Below are positions 1-7,840 of a stretch of DNA of 37,624 bases, in pieces; position 1 is the stretch's first letter; every line of letters begins with the position of its first letter. Under the pieces are notes generated by a model that ran no database searches, had not been told where the DNA came from, and was given only the letters and a program-made list of their open reading frames with translations. The position numbers were made by a program, and so were the translations under genes. The DNA lies in contig LDAQ01000104.1 of NCBI GenBank assembly GCA_001028025.1, positions 1-37,624 of the forward strand, in the 5' to 3' direction. Origin of the DNA: Faecalicatena fissicatena. Its GTDB lineage: Bacteria; Bacillota; Clostridia; Lachnospirales; Lachnospiraceae.

Positions 1-257
1 CTTGACAGGGGGCATATCATTATGGATCCGGGCTTCTCATTTATACCCGAAACCAAATCAGATAATGCAAAGGAAGCAGCACCTGGAGCAGATGTCCCTG
101 CTGAATATCAAGTTACATTAAAAAAGCCGCCAGCTACAGCGACATGATTTATATGTCTAAAGCTGGAATATATGCTCCGCTCACTTCCAAATATGGTGAA
201 AACTTTCATTCCAATTCTAAATTAAAACAGGAGCAGCTATGCCGCTCCATTAAGTAA
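1..257 (+). pseudogene. possible frameshifted 3' remnant of an unrecognised gene
   Basis: A plus-strand frame is open from base 1 and ends at a TGA near base 149. If one A is added to the A5 run at 121-125, the frame continues through a protein-like stretch (…SYSDMIYMSKAGIYAPL…) to a TAA at 255-257. That would be a single-base deletion in the 3' end of a gene that begins outside the window. The tail overlaps the end of the convergent DeoR-like gene by a few bases. I do not recognise the family. The reading is weak: it could be chance, or a sequencing error in a homopolymer. Confidence 0.25.
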
Positions 258-810
258 CATTTTCACCCCCAGGATATATGCACTCAATTCCCAGTTCCGA
301 AAATATTCCAAGCCACTGTTTCCCCGGCCTTTTATCGGTAACAATCTTATCGATATCCTTAAGCCGCCCGATTTCAGTAAAAGCTGTTTTCTCGAACCTG
401 CTGCTGTCTGCAGCCAGGATCCGCTCCTCTGCTGCCAGCAGCATAGTGCGTTTATTCTGGGCATAATAACCATAGCCTTCTGTCAGTCCGGCATCAATAT
501 CTATCCCCTCGCAGGATATGATTGTCTTATCAGCCTTCAGAGAGCTTAAGACACGATCTGTCTGCGGGCCGACAAGCGCATTTACTCCTTTTTCCAATGC
601 GCCTCCTGCCAATAGAATGGTCCACCCTTTCTTTCCCTGCAGTCCAAAGACAATTTCCACCGAATTCGTTATTATCGTAAGGTTTTTCTTATCTTTCAGC
701 TCATGAGCGAGATGGGCTGATACCGGGCTCGCATCCAGCATAATCCGGTCACCGTCTTTGATTTCGTTTGCAGTCAGTCCGGCAATTTCCTTTAATTTTT
801 TGTGATCCAT
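250..810 (-). CDS. DeoR-family C-terminal sensor domain protein lacking the HTH
   Basis: This 186-residue protein matches the C-terminal effector-binding (DeoRC, sugar-phosphate isomerase-like) half of DeoR regulators. The usual motifs are present: IKDGDRIMLDAS near residue 17, LTIITNS near 44, and AGGALEKGVNALVGP around residues 68-82. Family members are normally about 250 residues with a 55-60 residue N-terminal winged helix. Here only some 15 residues precede the sensor domain, and the upstream gene stops 39 bases before this start, so there is no room for the HTH. A GGTGGAGG motif abuts the ATG. It is the last gene of the minus-strand catabolic operon. It may act as a metabolite sensor, a partner of another regulator, or a small-molecule isomerase-like enzyme. 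A broken regulator remains possible. Confidence 0.8.
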   Translation of the reverse strand: MDHKKLKEIAGLTANEIKDGDRIMLDASPVSAHLAHELKDKKNLTIITNSVEIVFGLQGKKGWTILLAGGALEKGVNALVGPQTDRVLSSLKADKTIISCEGIDIDAGLTEGYGYYAQNKRTMLLAAEERILAADSSRFEKTAFTEIGRLKDIDKIVTDKRPGKQWLGIFSELGIECIYPGGENVT

Positions 811-849
811 CCTCCACCTCTCATGTCCAGAGACTATCTGACTGCATTT

Positions 850-1497
850 TCAGGATCTCATCATGATATCCTTCATGATTTTCTCGGCCGCATCTCTGTT
901 ATACTCATAGAGCCCTATTATCCCCAATATATATGGATGAAATTGTATTTTCTGCATTTGTTTTGCAAATTCATATGCCGCTATTTCCCCCGCACTGTCC
1001 GGAGAAATTGTTTTCGTTATAAATGGCACTGGTTTAATTTTGAAAGATATACCCGCATTTTCAAAATTTTCTTCCACGTCTTCATAATAATGGTACAACT
1101 CATGATAGAAAAGTACATGACTCGGCTCGAAGTCTCCCAATTCTTTACTGATAACAGCTTTATTTATGTCCAGGCTCCTGAGCAGCCTTCTGGATATCCG
1201 AATGTTGTTATCATGATACTCAGCAAAATTGATAGAATCGGGCATAATAAATTCTTTATCCTCCACCACGCTCACTTTTAGACTGTTCCTTTTAACAAGA
1301 TGGTCAATCTCTTCGCCTTCGCGTGATGCCTCATATGCTTTTTTCCGCCCTGCTTCTTTTGCCCTGCTGATGATATTCCGGCACATTTCCTTTGTATAAT
1401 GCCTGTAAAATATATCCAGACGCAGTATATATGCATCCCATTCCTCATCAGAAACAGCTTTTAAAGATGAAATCACTTCTGCCAGTCCGCTGCTCAT
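850..1497 (-). CDS. putative zinc metallopeptidase-like protein (HELYH)
   Basis: This 215-residue protein belongs to no family I can name. It carries HELYH at residues 132-136, an HExxH zinc-site motif preceded by hydrophobic residues. About 35 residues later comes EIAAYEFA, which fits the glutamate-bearing third-ligand helix of gluzincins and ImmA-like peptidases. No signal peptide or membrane segment is visible, so it should be cytoplasmic. The start was chosen at the second in-frame ATG (1495-1497): the first ATG (1510-1512) is itself part of the ATGGAGGC Shine-Dalgarno, which lies 8 bases upstream of the chosen start. It sits 17 bases after the hydantoinase gene in the same operon. Its role there (maturation, regulation or hydrolysis of an amide-type substrate) is open. 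Confidence 0.6.
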   Translation of the reverse strand: MSSGLAEVISSLKAVSDEEWDAYILRLDIFYRHYTKEMCRNIISRAKEAGRKKAYEASREGEEIDHLVKRNSLKVSVVEDKEFIMPDSINFAEYHDNNIRISRRLLRSLDINKAVISKELGDFEPSHVLFYHELYHYYEDVEENFENAGISFKIKPVPFITKTISPDSAGEIAAYEFAKQMQKIQFHPYILGIIGLYEYNRDAAEKIMKDIMMRS

Positions 1498-1514
1498 TTT
1501 TATTGCCTCCATTA

Positions 1515-3668
1515 TTAGATTGCCTGTCTTACCCCAATCATTGTAGCCGATTCACCAGCAGGCATGCCGCTGATTTCAGCATTGATAATTCCTGATCCCT
1601 GCTCCTGGCTGGATACACCGGAAACTTCTATGATTCTTCCGCCTACTACAATAAACAGATCCGGACAGATGATCACGTCACCTTTATATGTACTCAGCTC
1701 ATCAAACAGCTTCTTGAAATCGGTCTCAAGGGACCCGATTGTAGAGTTCACTACCGATCCCCGCGCCGTCTGGAGTTTTATGAAGCCTTTCTGATCCAGA
1801 ACTCTGATTGCATAATTAATCTGAGGCTTTCTTCCAAACTTTTTCTCCGAGCGTTCCTGCGTATATACATACATCGCATCCGTCTTCCCTGCAAGTTCTA
1901 CTTTTTGACCAGCATTCCCAAAAGATTCTGATGCAATTTTTTCCGCCTCTTTTTCATCCACCGCTTTCATCATATCCGTTGTCTTTACTTCCGTTGAACC
2001 CATGGCGGATACAGATACCCTCTGCTTTTGGTTATCGATTTCAACCACAGTCTCGATACTGTCCGGTGCTGCGCCGAGTTTGATCACGGACTCGACTGCT
2101 TCTCTGCGTATGGCCGTAATATCGGCTTCTGTAGGATTGGGAATGACACGTTCCACCGTATCGCGGACCATGGCAAGCGCAACGCCTATTGATGAAATTA
2201 CATCGGCATTCTGAGGTATTTTGTACTTGATGTTCATTTCCTGTCCCATAAACGGTATCAGTGCTGCTGCACCTCCGCCGCATCCTACTAACACGGCCTG
2301 GTCTGAGTCCAGTTTATACTCCGCTATCAGATCTTCCACCACCGGAATCAATTTTGAACAAGCTATACTCAAAATCTGCCTCGCCGCATCTTCCACCGAT
2401 ACCCCCAGATAATCTGCCAGTGGCTTCATCGCTTTTTTGGCTGCTGCCTGATTCCCATATGCATAGAACTCGGGGCTCGTTAGTCCCAGAACATTTGCTG
2501 CGCACGTGTTTGTAATCGTATAATTTTTGCCGTTTTTACATCTGATTGCACAATAATCAGAAGGATCGCCTTTCTTTGGTGTCACAAAATACAGCTCCGG
2601 TTCCACAATATCTTCTTCGTTGGCAAACGCGCTGTATGGAAGTCCTGCGATGTGTGCACTCCTTGGTCCTACATCAACCAGTTTTCCCTTATCCGCCCGC
2701 ACCATGCTTCCGCCTGCTACTCCCAAAACACGTACGTCCAATGAGTTTACATAGGTTCGGTATCCTGCCAGTTCCGCATGCCTGATGGTAGGCCTTCCAT
2801 TTTTAATAACTCCGATGTTTGTACTGGTACCGCCCACCTCAAAATAAATCCCTACCGATGCCCGTAAATACATCAGTGCACCTACAACACTTGCCGTTGG
2901 TCCCGACATCATAGAAAGAATCGGTCTTTTGCGCATTTCTTCTATACTCATAACACCGCCGTCGCCCCTCATGATCATAAGAGGCGCCTGAATTCCGGTT
3001 GCCTTGACACTTTTCTCGGTGGAATTTGCCGTGTCCAGCATTTTAGGAAGTATACTTGCATTTACCGCAGCAGTCCGGGTTCTTGTTGTCAGACCATAAA
3101 GCTTACTGATTTCGGAAGCTTTTGTTACCTGCAGCCCTTCTCTTTCTGCCGCTTTTGCAATCAGATTTTCTCCTTCTCCATCATCCACTCCATAGACTTC
3201 CGATGCAACAATAATTTCAGCCCCGTCTTTCACAAGAGATTTTATGACTTCACGCGCCGAACCTTCCGTCAGATTCTGGGTGTCCATAAAACGGGTATGT
3301 GTTTCTATATGCCTTCCGGTTACCAGAGGAAGATTTCCAAGTTTAGTCTGGCTTTTGACAAGCAGTGAGGAAACTCCTTTTCCGCCCGTTGCTATAATCC
3401 CCACGCGGGCCACATCACCTTCCAGCAAGGCGTTTGTTGCCTGAGTTGTACTGTGTGCCAGGAAAATAACATCTTCCGGTGCGATATCGTTTTGTTGCAG
3501 GCATTTCTGAAAACACTCTACAACGCCTGCTGCCACTCCCTGCTCACTGTCATGAGTCGTGGGGACCTGCACCTTTCCGATGATCTCAAATGTGTCATTG
3601 TCTATCGCAACCGCTTTTGTGTGGGTTCCCCCCACATCGATTCCCATACGTACCTTTCTTTTACTCAT
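1515..3668 (-). CDS. hydantoinase/oxoprolinase family protein (HyuA-type)
   Basis: This 717-residue protein of the HyuA/N-methylhydantoinase A/acetone carboxylase beta superfamily uses ATP in ring opening or carboxylation. The N-terminal phosphate motif GIDVGGTHTKAVAID (residues 9-23) and the HSTTQATNALLEG motif identify the family, as do GPTASVVGAL and a second phosphate motif. The second motif reads FEVGGTSTN, where many relatives have DMGGTSTD. The length equals a HyuA subunit; no separate HyuB subunit is encoded nearby, so it may act alone or be a subfamily with another reaction. A GGAGGAG site precedes the ATG. It lies 62 bases downstream of the transporter gene in the same operon. Its substrate is unknown; a lactam, imide or keto compound would fit the family. 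Confidence 0.85.
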   Translation of the reverse strand: MSKRKVRMGIDVGGTHTKAVAIDNDTFEIIGKVQVPTTHDSEQGVAAGVVECFQKCLQQNDIAPEDVIFLAHSTTQATNALLEGDVARVGIIATGGKGVSSLLVKSQTKLGNLPLVTGRHIETHTRFMDTQNLTEGSAREVIKSLVKDGAEIIVASEVYGVDDGEGENLIAKAAEREGLQVTKASEISKLYGLTTRTRTAAVNASILPKMLDTANSTEKSVKATGIQAPLMIMRGDGGVMSIEEMRKRPILSMMSGPTASVVGALMYLRASVGIYFEVGGTSTNIGVIKNGRPTIRHAELAGYRTYVNSLDVRVLGVAGGSMVRADKGKLVDVGPRSAHIAGLPYSAFANEEDIVEPELYFVTPKKGDPSDYCAIRCKNGKNYTITNTCAANVLGLTSPEFYAYGNQAAAKKAMKPLADYLGVSVEDAARQILSIACSKLIPVVEDLIAEYKLDSDQAVLVGCGGGAAALIPFMGQEMNIKYKIPQNADVISSIGVALAMVRDTVERVIPNPTEADITAIRREAVESVIKLGAAPDSIETVVEIDNQKQRVSVSAMGSTEVKTTDMMKAVDEKEAEKIASESFGNAGQKVELAGKTDAMYVYTQERSEKKFGRKPQINYAIRVLDQKGFIKLQTARGSVVNSTIGSLETDFKKLFDELSTYKGDVIICPDLFIVVGGRIIEVSGVSSQEQGSGIINAEISGMPAGESATMIGVRQAI

Positions 3669-3730
3669 AGCTCCTCCATTTTCCCATATATAATTGATAT
3701 TCTTCCAACTGCGGTTCTCTACAGGCTTCT

Positions 3731-5050
3731 TTATCCATGCATATAATACAGAATGCCAAGTATGCAGATACCATATACCCAGCAGACTGGCATCGCAGTC
3801 TTAATAAATTCCAGAGGCTTTACTTTTGCATAAGAACATGTCCATACATTGGTAGAATTTGTAGGATCCACACCGCTGTATATAGAATTTCCGGCAAAAC
3901 ACAGGATCCACAGATATGTAACCGGAATTGAACCAACAGCAAAAATCGTTGCATAGATTGCCGCTCCTGCACCAGCGAGGGCCAATGGTCCGCGGTACAT
4001 AAACAGCGGCAGCAGCACAAGCATAAATATTGTCAGCCCCAATGTTGTCTGCGGAAGAATCCCTCCCAGCGTAGCCTGCAGTACAGGGCGGATGGAAGAT
4101 GCACCGCTTGCTACCGTATATGCACACGCCATATACATAATCATACCGGCGGATTCCCCTGCACCCTTTTTAAAGCTTTTACTGATCATCGGGAAGATTC
4201 TGATTTTTCTGTAAGTTATTTTAGCTGTACATATTGCATAGATCACTCCGATGATAAATGCGGCAAAAATATTTACCTTGAACGCCATCATCAGAATAAC
4301 AGGAATGATTGTAGCGATGCATACATACCACGGGACAAATGTAATCGTATCACTGTCATTTTCTTTTACGGCCCAGCTTTTTACCTTTTTTACTTTCTTA
4401 ACTTTCTTCTTCATAGAGAAACTGTACATTACGAGGACGCCTGCAATACTGACTACCAGGCCAACTGCAAATGCAATAAACGCATACGGTGTCCAGGGAG
4501 TTGTCATTGTCTCAGGAATCTCATCTATATATGAGAGAAGGCCGCGCATTACAATGTATTGGGATACGTTCAGCAGCTGCCCCACCGCCACCGACACACC
4601 ATATGCGACGATGGATATTCTTGAGGGTATTCCCAGTGATATCATAACAGGAAGTACGATAACGCCAACGGCAATTACCGGTCCGATACTATAAAGGGAA
4701 GTAAACATAACGCTTACAACGATCATAATAATTGCGATCAGAACTTTCGGATTATCCCCTCCAAGCTCTACCGCCGTTCTTATAATTGTTTTTACAATTC
4801 CCGTCTCTATCATGACCTGTGCAAACCAGGCGCCAAAAATAATCGTCATAAATGAGACTGCCTGATTATTAAACTGTCCCGATATCAAATCATTTAAGAT
4901 GCCTCTGAGATTCATCCCGCCAAGAACTGCCCACAGGATACCTGTGCAAAGCAGCACCAGAGACGGGTTATATCCTTTCACAAGAGCAACGATCATAATT
5001 ACATACGAAATCAAAAATAACGCTAATAAAATATTTTCTATACTAAACAT
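3731..5050 (-). CDS. ion-transporter superfamily permease (CitMHS/GntP-like)
   Basis: This 439-residue, strongly hydrophobic protein has roughly eleven to twelve predicted membrane segments and a charged cytoplasmic loop with the lysine-rich stretch KKKVKKVKKVK near residue 215. Its general organisation resembles secondary carriers of the CitMHS/GntP/Arsenite-permease group, which move organic anions with protons or sodium. No periplasmic domain or ATP-binding partner is present. It is encoded between the MaoC hydratase and the hydantoinase, so it is probably the uptake system for the operon's substrate. The start has an AAAGGA-type ribosome binding site. The exact family and the substrate cannot be assigned by eye. 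Confidence 0.65.
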   Translation of the reverse strand: MFSIENILLALFLISYVIMIVALVKGYNPSLVLLCTGILWAVLGGMNLRGILNDLISGQFNNQAVSFMTIIFGAWFAQVMIETGIVKTIIRTAVELGGDNPKVLIAIIMIVVSVMFTSLYSIGPVIAVGVIVLPVMISLGIPSRISIVAYGVSVAVGQLLNVSQYIVMRGLLSYIDEIPETMTTPWTPYAFIAFAVGLVVSIAGVLVMYSFSMKKKVKKVKKVKSWAVKENDSDTITFVPWYVCIATIIPVILMMAFKVNIFAAFIIGVIYAICTAKITYRKIRIFPMISKSFKKGAGESAGMIMYMACAYTVASGASSIRPVLQATLGGILPQTTLGLTIFMLVLLPLFMYRGPLALAGAGAAIYATIFAVGSIPVTYLWILCFAGNSIYSGVDPTNSTNVWTCSYAKVKPLEFIKTAMPVCWVYGICILGILYYMHG

Positions 5051-5091
5051 GGTGTTTTCCTTTTCCTTTCAGTATTATTGATTTCTGCGCT

Positions 5092-5553
5092 TTATTCTTT
5101 TGTACCATGAAATTGCTTCTTTTCACACAACATCAAATGTTCCGCAACCAGACACAGCTCCTCTTTTTGGTTATACACCTGAAGGCTCTCCACAACAAAC
5201 CCTTTATCGGGATGTTTTGGACTATCATACTTATCTTTTAATAAAACTTTCACCTTTATGGTGTCACCGATAAACACCGGGCGGATAAATCTAAGTTTAT
5301 CATATCCATAAGAAAATGCTACCGGATTAATCAATGTTGCTGTCATACCCACACCCACGCTGAAAATCAGTGTCCCATGGGCAATCCTTTTTCCAAACTC
5401 CGTTCCCTTTGCGAATTCCGCATCCATATGGTGCGGGAAGAAATCCCCGGTCTGCCCCGCATGAAGTACTACATCCGTCTCCGTAATCGTCCGGCCTATG
5501 GATTCCCGGACTGCCCCAACCTCATAATCCTCATAATAAATTGTCTGTTCCAT
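5092..5553 (-). CDS. MaoC-like (hot-dog) acyl-CoA hydratase/dehydratase
   Basis: This 153-residue single-domain protein is of the size usual for MaoC-type enoyl-CoA hydratases. The hydratase-2 signature is seen as AGQTGDFFPHHMDAEFA: Asp37 and His42 occupy the catalytic Asp and His positions, although the usual Asn after the Asp is Phe. RIAHGTLIFSVGVGM follows, a conserved active-site-adjacent motif. Such enzymes add water to, or remove it from, 2-enoyl-CoA or mesaconyl-CoA-like thioesters. It lies directly downstream of two CoA-transferase genes (14-base gap) and has a GGAGAG ribosome binding site. This suggests it acts on the CoA ester those transferases make. Confidence 0.85.
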   Translation of the reverse strand: MEQTIYYEDYEVGAVRESIGRTITETDVVLHAGQTGDFFPHHMDAEFAKGTEFGKRIAHGTLIFSVGVGMTATLINPVAFSYGYDKLRFIRPVFIGDTIKVKVLLKDKYDSPKHPDKGFVVESLQVYNQKEELCLVAEHLMLCEKKQFHGTKE

Positions 5554-5567
5554 CTTTTCTCTCTCCT

Positions 5568-6695
5568 TTATAAATATTGTTCATTATTCTGCCCCAGCAT
5601 CGGTACCGGCTTGTCGCTGTAATACCGCTCACCGTCTATTGTAATCGGACATCGTGTAGTCTGAAAAACGGTGTTTCTGTCCCTCCTGATGTCCTGCAGC
5701 ATTCCCAGAACCTGAAATCCCTCCTCTTGAAACAGTTCATCCCAATTCAATACCCTGGAACACCAGATGTCAGCTGCCTCCAGAATCCCCAGCCAATGCT
5801 CCGCTGTATTCTTCATCAGATGTTCTTTCAATATTTCTTTGATTGCATCTCTCTTTATTGCCCATTCACTTTCATCCGTATACTTCAGCAGTTCATCACA
5901 GCCCAGAAGCTGTCCCAGAACAACGATGGAACACATAGCGATTGCCAGATATCCCTCTTTGGTCTCATAGACGCCATACGGAGCAGAAATGTATGCATTC
6001 GCGTTGTTTACGCTGCATCGCTGGGGGGGACAATGACCATCATTGAGATAGGTCGTTAATACCTCAAACTGAACATCTGTAATAGATTCCAGAAGATTGA
6101 CCTGAATATATCCTCCTTCCCCAGTATTTTCTCTGCGGATCAAAGCAGAAATGATTCCCTGAACCAGATATTGGCCTGCAAACATATCCGCAATCGACAA
6201 TCCCATTGGAGTCGGCGCATCCCCCGCATTTCCATTAAGCCAGGGAAGCCCTGACAGACTCTGGGCGAGCAGATCCTGACCCGGTTTCTTTGCCCATGGC
6301 CCCTCGCTTCCATATCCGCTCACTTCTGCATAGATCAGCCTGGGATTCCATTTGCGGATATCCTCATATGACAGGCCCAGCCTCTCTGCCACGCCTGGCC
6401 GAAAACTGAACACTCCTACATCCGATTCTCGGATCAGTTTTTCCAGGCTTTTTTTACTTTCTTCCGCTTTCAGATTCAGGCAGATGCTGTCCTTATTACG
6501 GTTTACCGCACAGAACAGAGGGCTTTCTCCCTCAATTTCACAATCCGGCACCCTGAGATTCCGACAGCCGTCCCCCACGCCTTCCCGCTCTACTTTTACA
6601 ACCTTCGCTCCTAAATCTGCCAGGCGGAGCGTTGCAGAAGGCCCTGCAAGATATTGGCTGAAATCCAGTACTTTGACTCCTTCTAAAGGCCTCAT
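5568..6695 (-). CDS. class III CoA-transferase (CaiB/BaiF/Frc family), second copy
   Basis: This 375-residue protein of the formyl-CoA/carnitine CoA-transferase family moves CoA between carboxylic acids through an aspartyl-CoA intermediate. The N-terminal signature (LDFSQYLAGPSATLRLADLGAK) is present, as are FSFRPGVAERLGL and GYGSEGPWAKKPGQD. Asp170 in SIADMFAG corresponds to the catalytic aspartate. Its start codon overlaps the stop of the upstream paralogue in an ATGA, and GGAGGTGG precedes it. The two copies share the same architecture, including the position of the aspartate, and arose by tandem duplication. They may form a heterodimer or use different acceptor acids. Confidence 0.92.
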   Translation of the reverse strand: MRPLEGVKVLDFSQYLAGPSATLRLADLGAKVVKVEREGVGDGCRNLRVPDCEIEGESPLFCAVNRNKDSICLNLKAEESKKSLEKLIRESDVGVFSFRPGVAERLGLSYEDIRKWNPRLIYAEVSGYGSEGPWAKKPGQDLLAQSLSGLPWLNGNAGDAPTPMGLSIADMFAGQYLVQGIISALIRRENTGEGGYIQVNLLESITDVQFEVLTTYLNDGHCPPQRCSVNNANAYISAPYGVYETKEGYLAIAMCSIVVLGQLLGCDELLKYTDESEWAIKRDAIKEILKEHLMKNTAEHWLGILEAADIWCSRVLNWDELFQEEGFQVLGMLQDIRRDRNTVFQTTRCPITIDGERYYSDKPVPMLGQNNEQYL

Positions 6696-7840
6696 GCTTC
6701 CACCTCCCCTATCTCCTGTCTGATTTTCTCCGTATCCGCCCCGAGTTTCGGACCCGGGCGCCTGGAATAATACGCTTCCCCATCTACTTTAATCGGACAT
6801 CTTGATGTGACGATTTCCCGGCCATCCATCAATTCCAGTGTCTGTAAAAACTTTAATTCCTTAAATCCTTCCGATTCCAGCATCTTTTCCCATGTATAGA
6901 CTTCACAGCACCAGTAGTCCTCTTTCTCCAATATAGCCAGCCAATGATTTGTGGTCTGCTGAATCAGCCTGCTCCCGATCAGCTTTTTTATCTCATCCCG
7001 CTTGCCAAATTCGTCTCCCGGGTCATATTCATTCAGCTCTGGAAGTTCCAGATAAGACGCCAGGTCTTTTAAGCTGCCCTGTGATAATGCGATACAGCCA
7101 TCCCGGGTCCGGTATATGCCATATGGTGCGGCCAGATATGGATGTGCATTATTGTATTCTGCACGTACCGGCAGTTTTTTTCCGCCGTTTAAATATGCTG
7201 TAATCCCTTCAAACTGCATATCCAGTGCAGACTCCATCAGGCTCACCTGAACCTGTGCTCCCCTTCCCGTTTTTATCCGTCTGTACAATGCCGCCAGAAT
7301 TCCTTCTGCAAGGTGAACGCCAGTATAGGAATCTACAACAGACAGCCCAAACGGTGTCGGCGGGTTCCCACCGTTTCCGTTCAGCCACGTCAGCCCGGAC
7401 ATGGACTGAACCACCAGATCCTGCCCGGGCTTTTTCGCCCATGGCCCTTTATCCCCATATCCGGTAATTGTTCCATAGACAATGCGGGGATTTATCCCCC
7501 TTACATTTTCATAATCCAGTCCATTCTTTTTCATGACTCCCGGCCTGAAATTTTCAATCATAACATCTGCTTTCTTTATTAGCATTTTCAGGATCTTCAG
7601 ATCATCCGGATCTTTCATATTTGCACAATAGCTTTCTTTACTGCGGTTAATTGTGTGAAACAGCAGGCTGTCATCCTCTATTACCATGTTCTTAAGAATC
7701 GTTCTGCGGCAGTTGTCACCGCTGCCCGGCCGTTCAATCTTGATAACCCGTGCCCCCAGGTCGGCAAGTCGCAGCGAACAGGAAGGGCCTGCCAGATACT
7801 GGCTGAAATCCAGCACGACAATTCCCTCTAATGGTTTCAT
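6692..7840 (-). CDS. class III CoA-transferase (CaiB/BaiF/Frc family), first copy
   Basis: This 382-residue CoA-transferase is a paralogue of the next gene. The signatures are LDFSQYLAGPSCSLRLADLGAR at the N-terminus, IENFRPGVMKKNGLDY, GYGDKGPWAKKPGQD, and Asp170 in SVVDSYTG as the predicted aspartyl nucleophile. Both genes are translationally coupled by ATGA overlaps: this one to the upstream solute-binding-like gene, the other to this one. A GGAGG lies 7 bases upstream of the ATG. The fold is an interlocked dimer in known family members, so a mixed dimer of the two copies is a real possibility. The acid substrate is not predictable from the motifs. Confidence 0.92.
   Translation of the reverse strand: MKPLEGIVVLDFSQYLAGPSCSLRLADLGARVIKIERPGSGDNCRRTILKNMVIEDDSLLFHTINRSKESYCANMKDPDDLKILKMLIKKADVMIENFRPGVMKKNGLDYENVRGINPRIVYGTITGYGDKGPWAKKPGQDLVVQSMSGLTWLNGNGGNPPTPFGLSVVDSYTGVHLAEGILAALYRRIKTGRGAQVQVSLMESALDMQFEGITAYLNGGKKLPVRAEYNNAHPYLAAPYGIYRTRDGCIALSQGSLKDLASYLELPELNEYDPGDEFGKRDEIKKLIGSRLIQQTTNHWLAILEKEDYWCCEVYTWEKMLESEGFKELKFLQTLELMDGREIVTSRCPIKVDGEAYYSRRPGPKLGADTEKIRQEIGEVEA

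Noticed and set aside
4251..4694. 147-codon plus-strand frame opposite the transporter gene
   Set aside because: Antisense shadow of a hydrophobic coding region; no ribosome binding site and no family resemblance.
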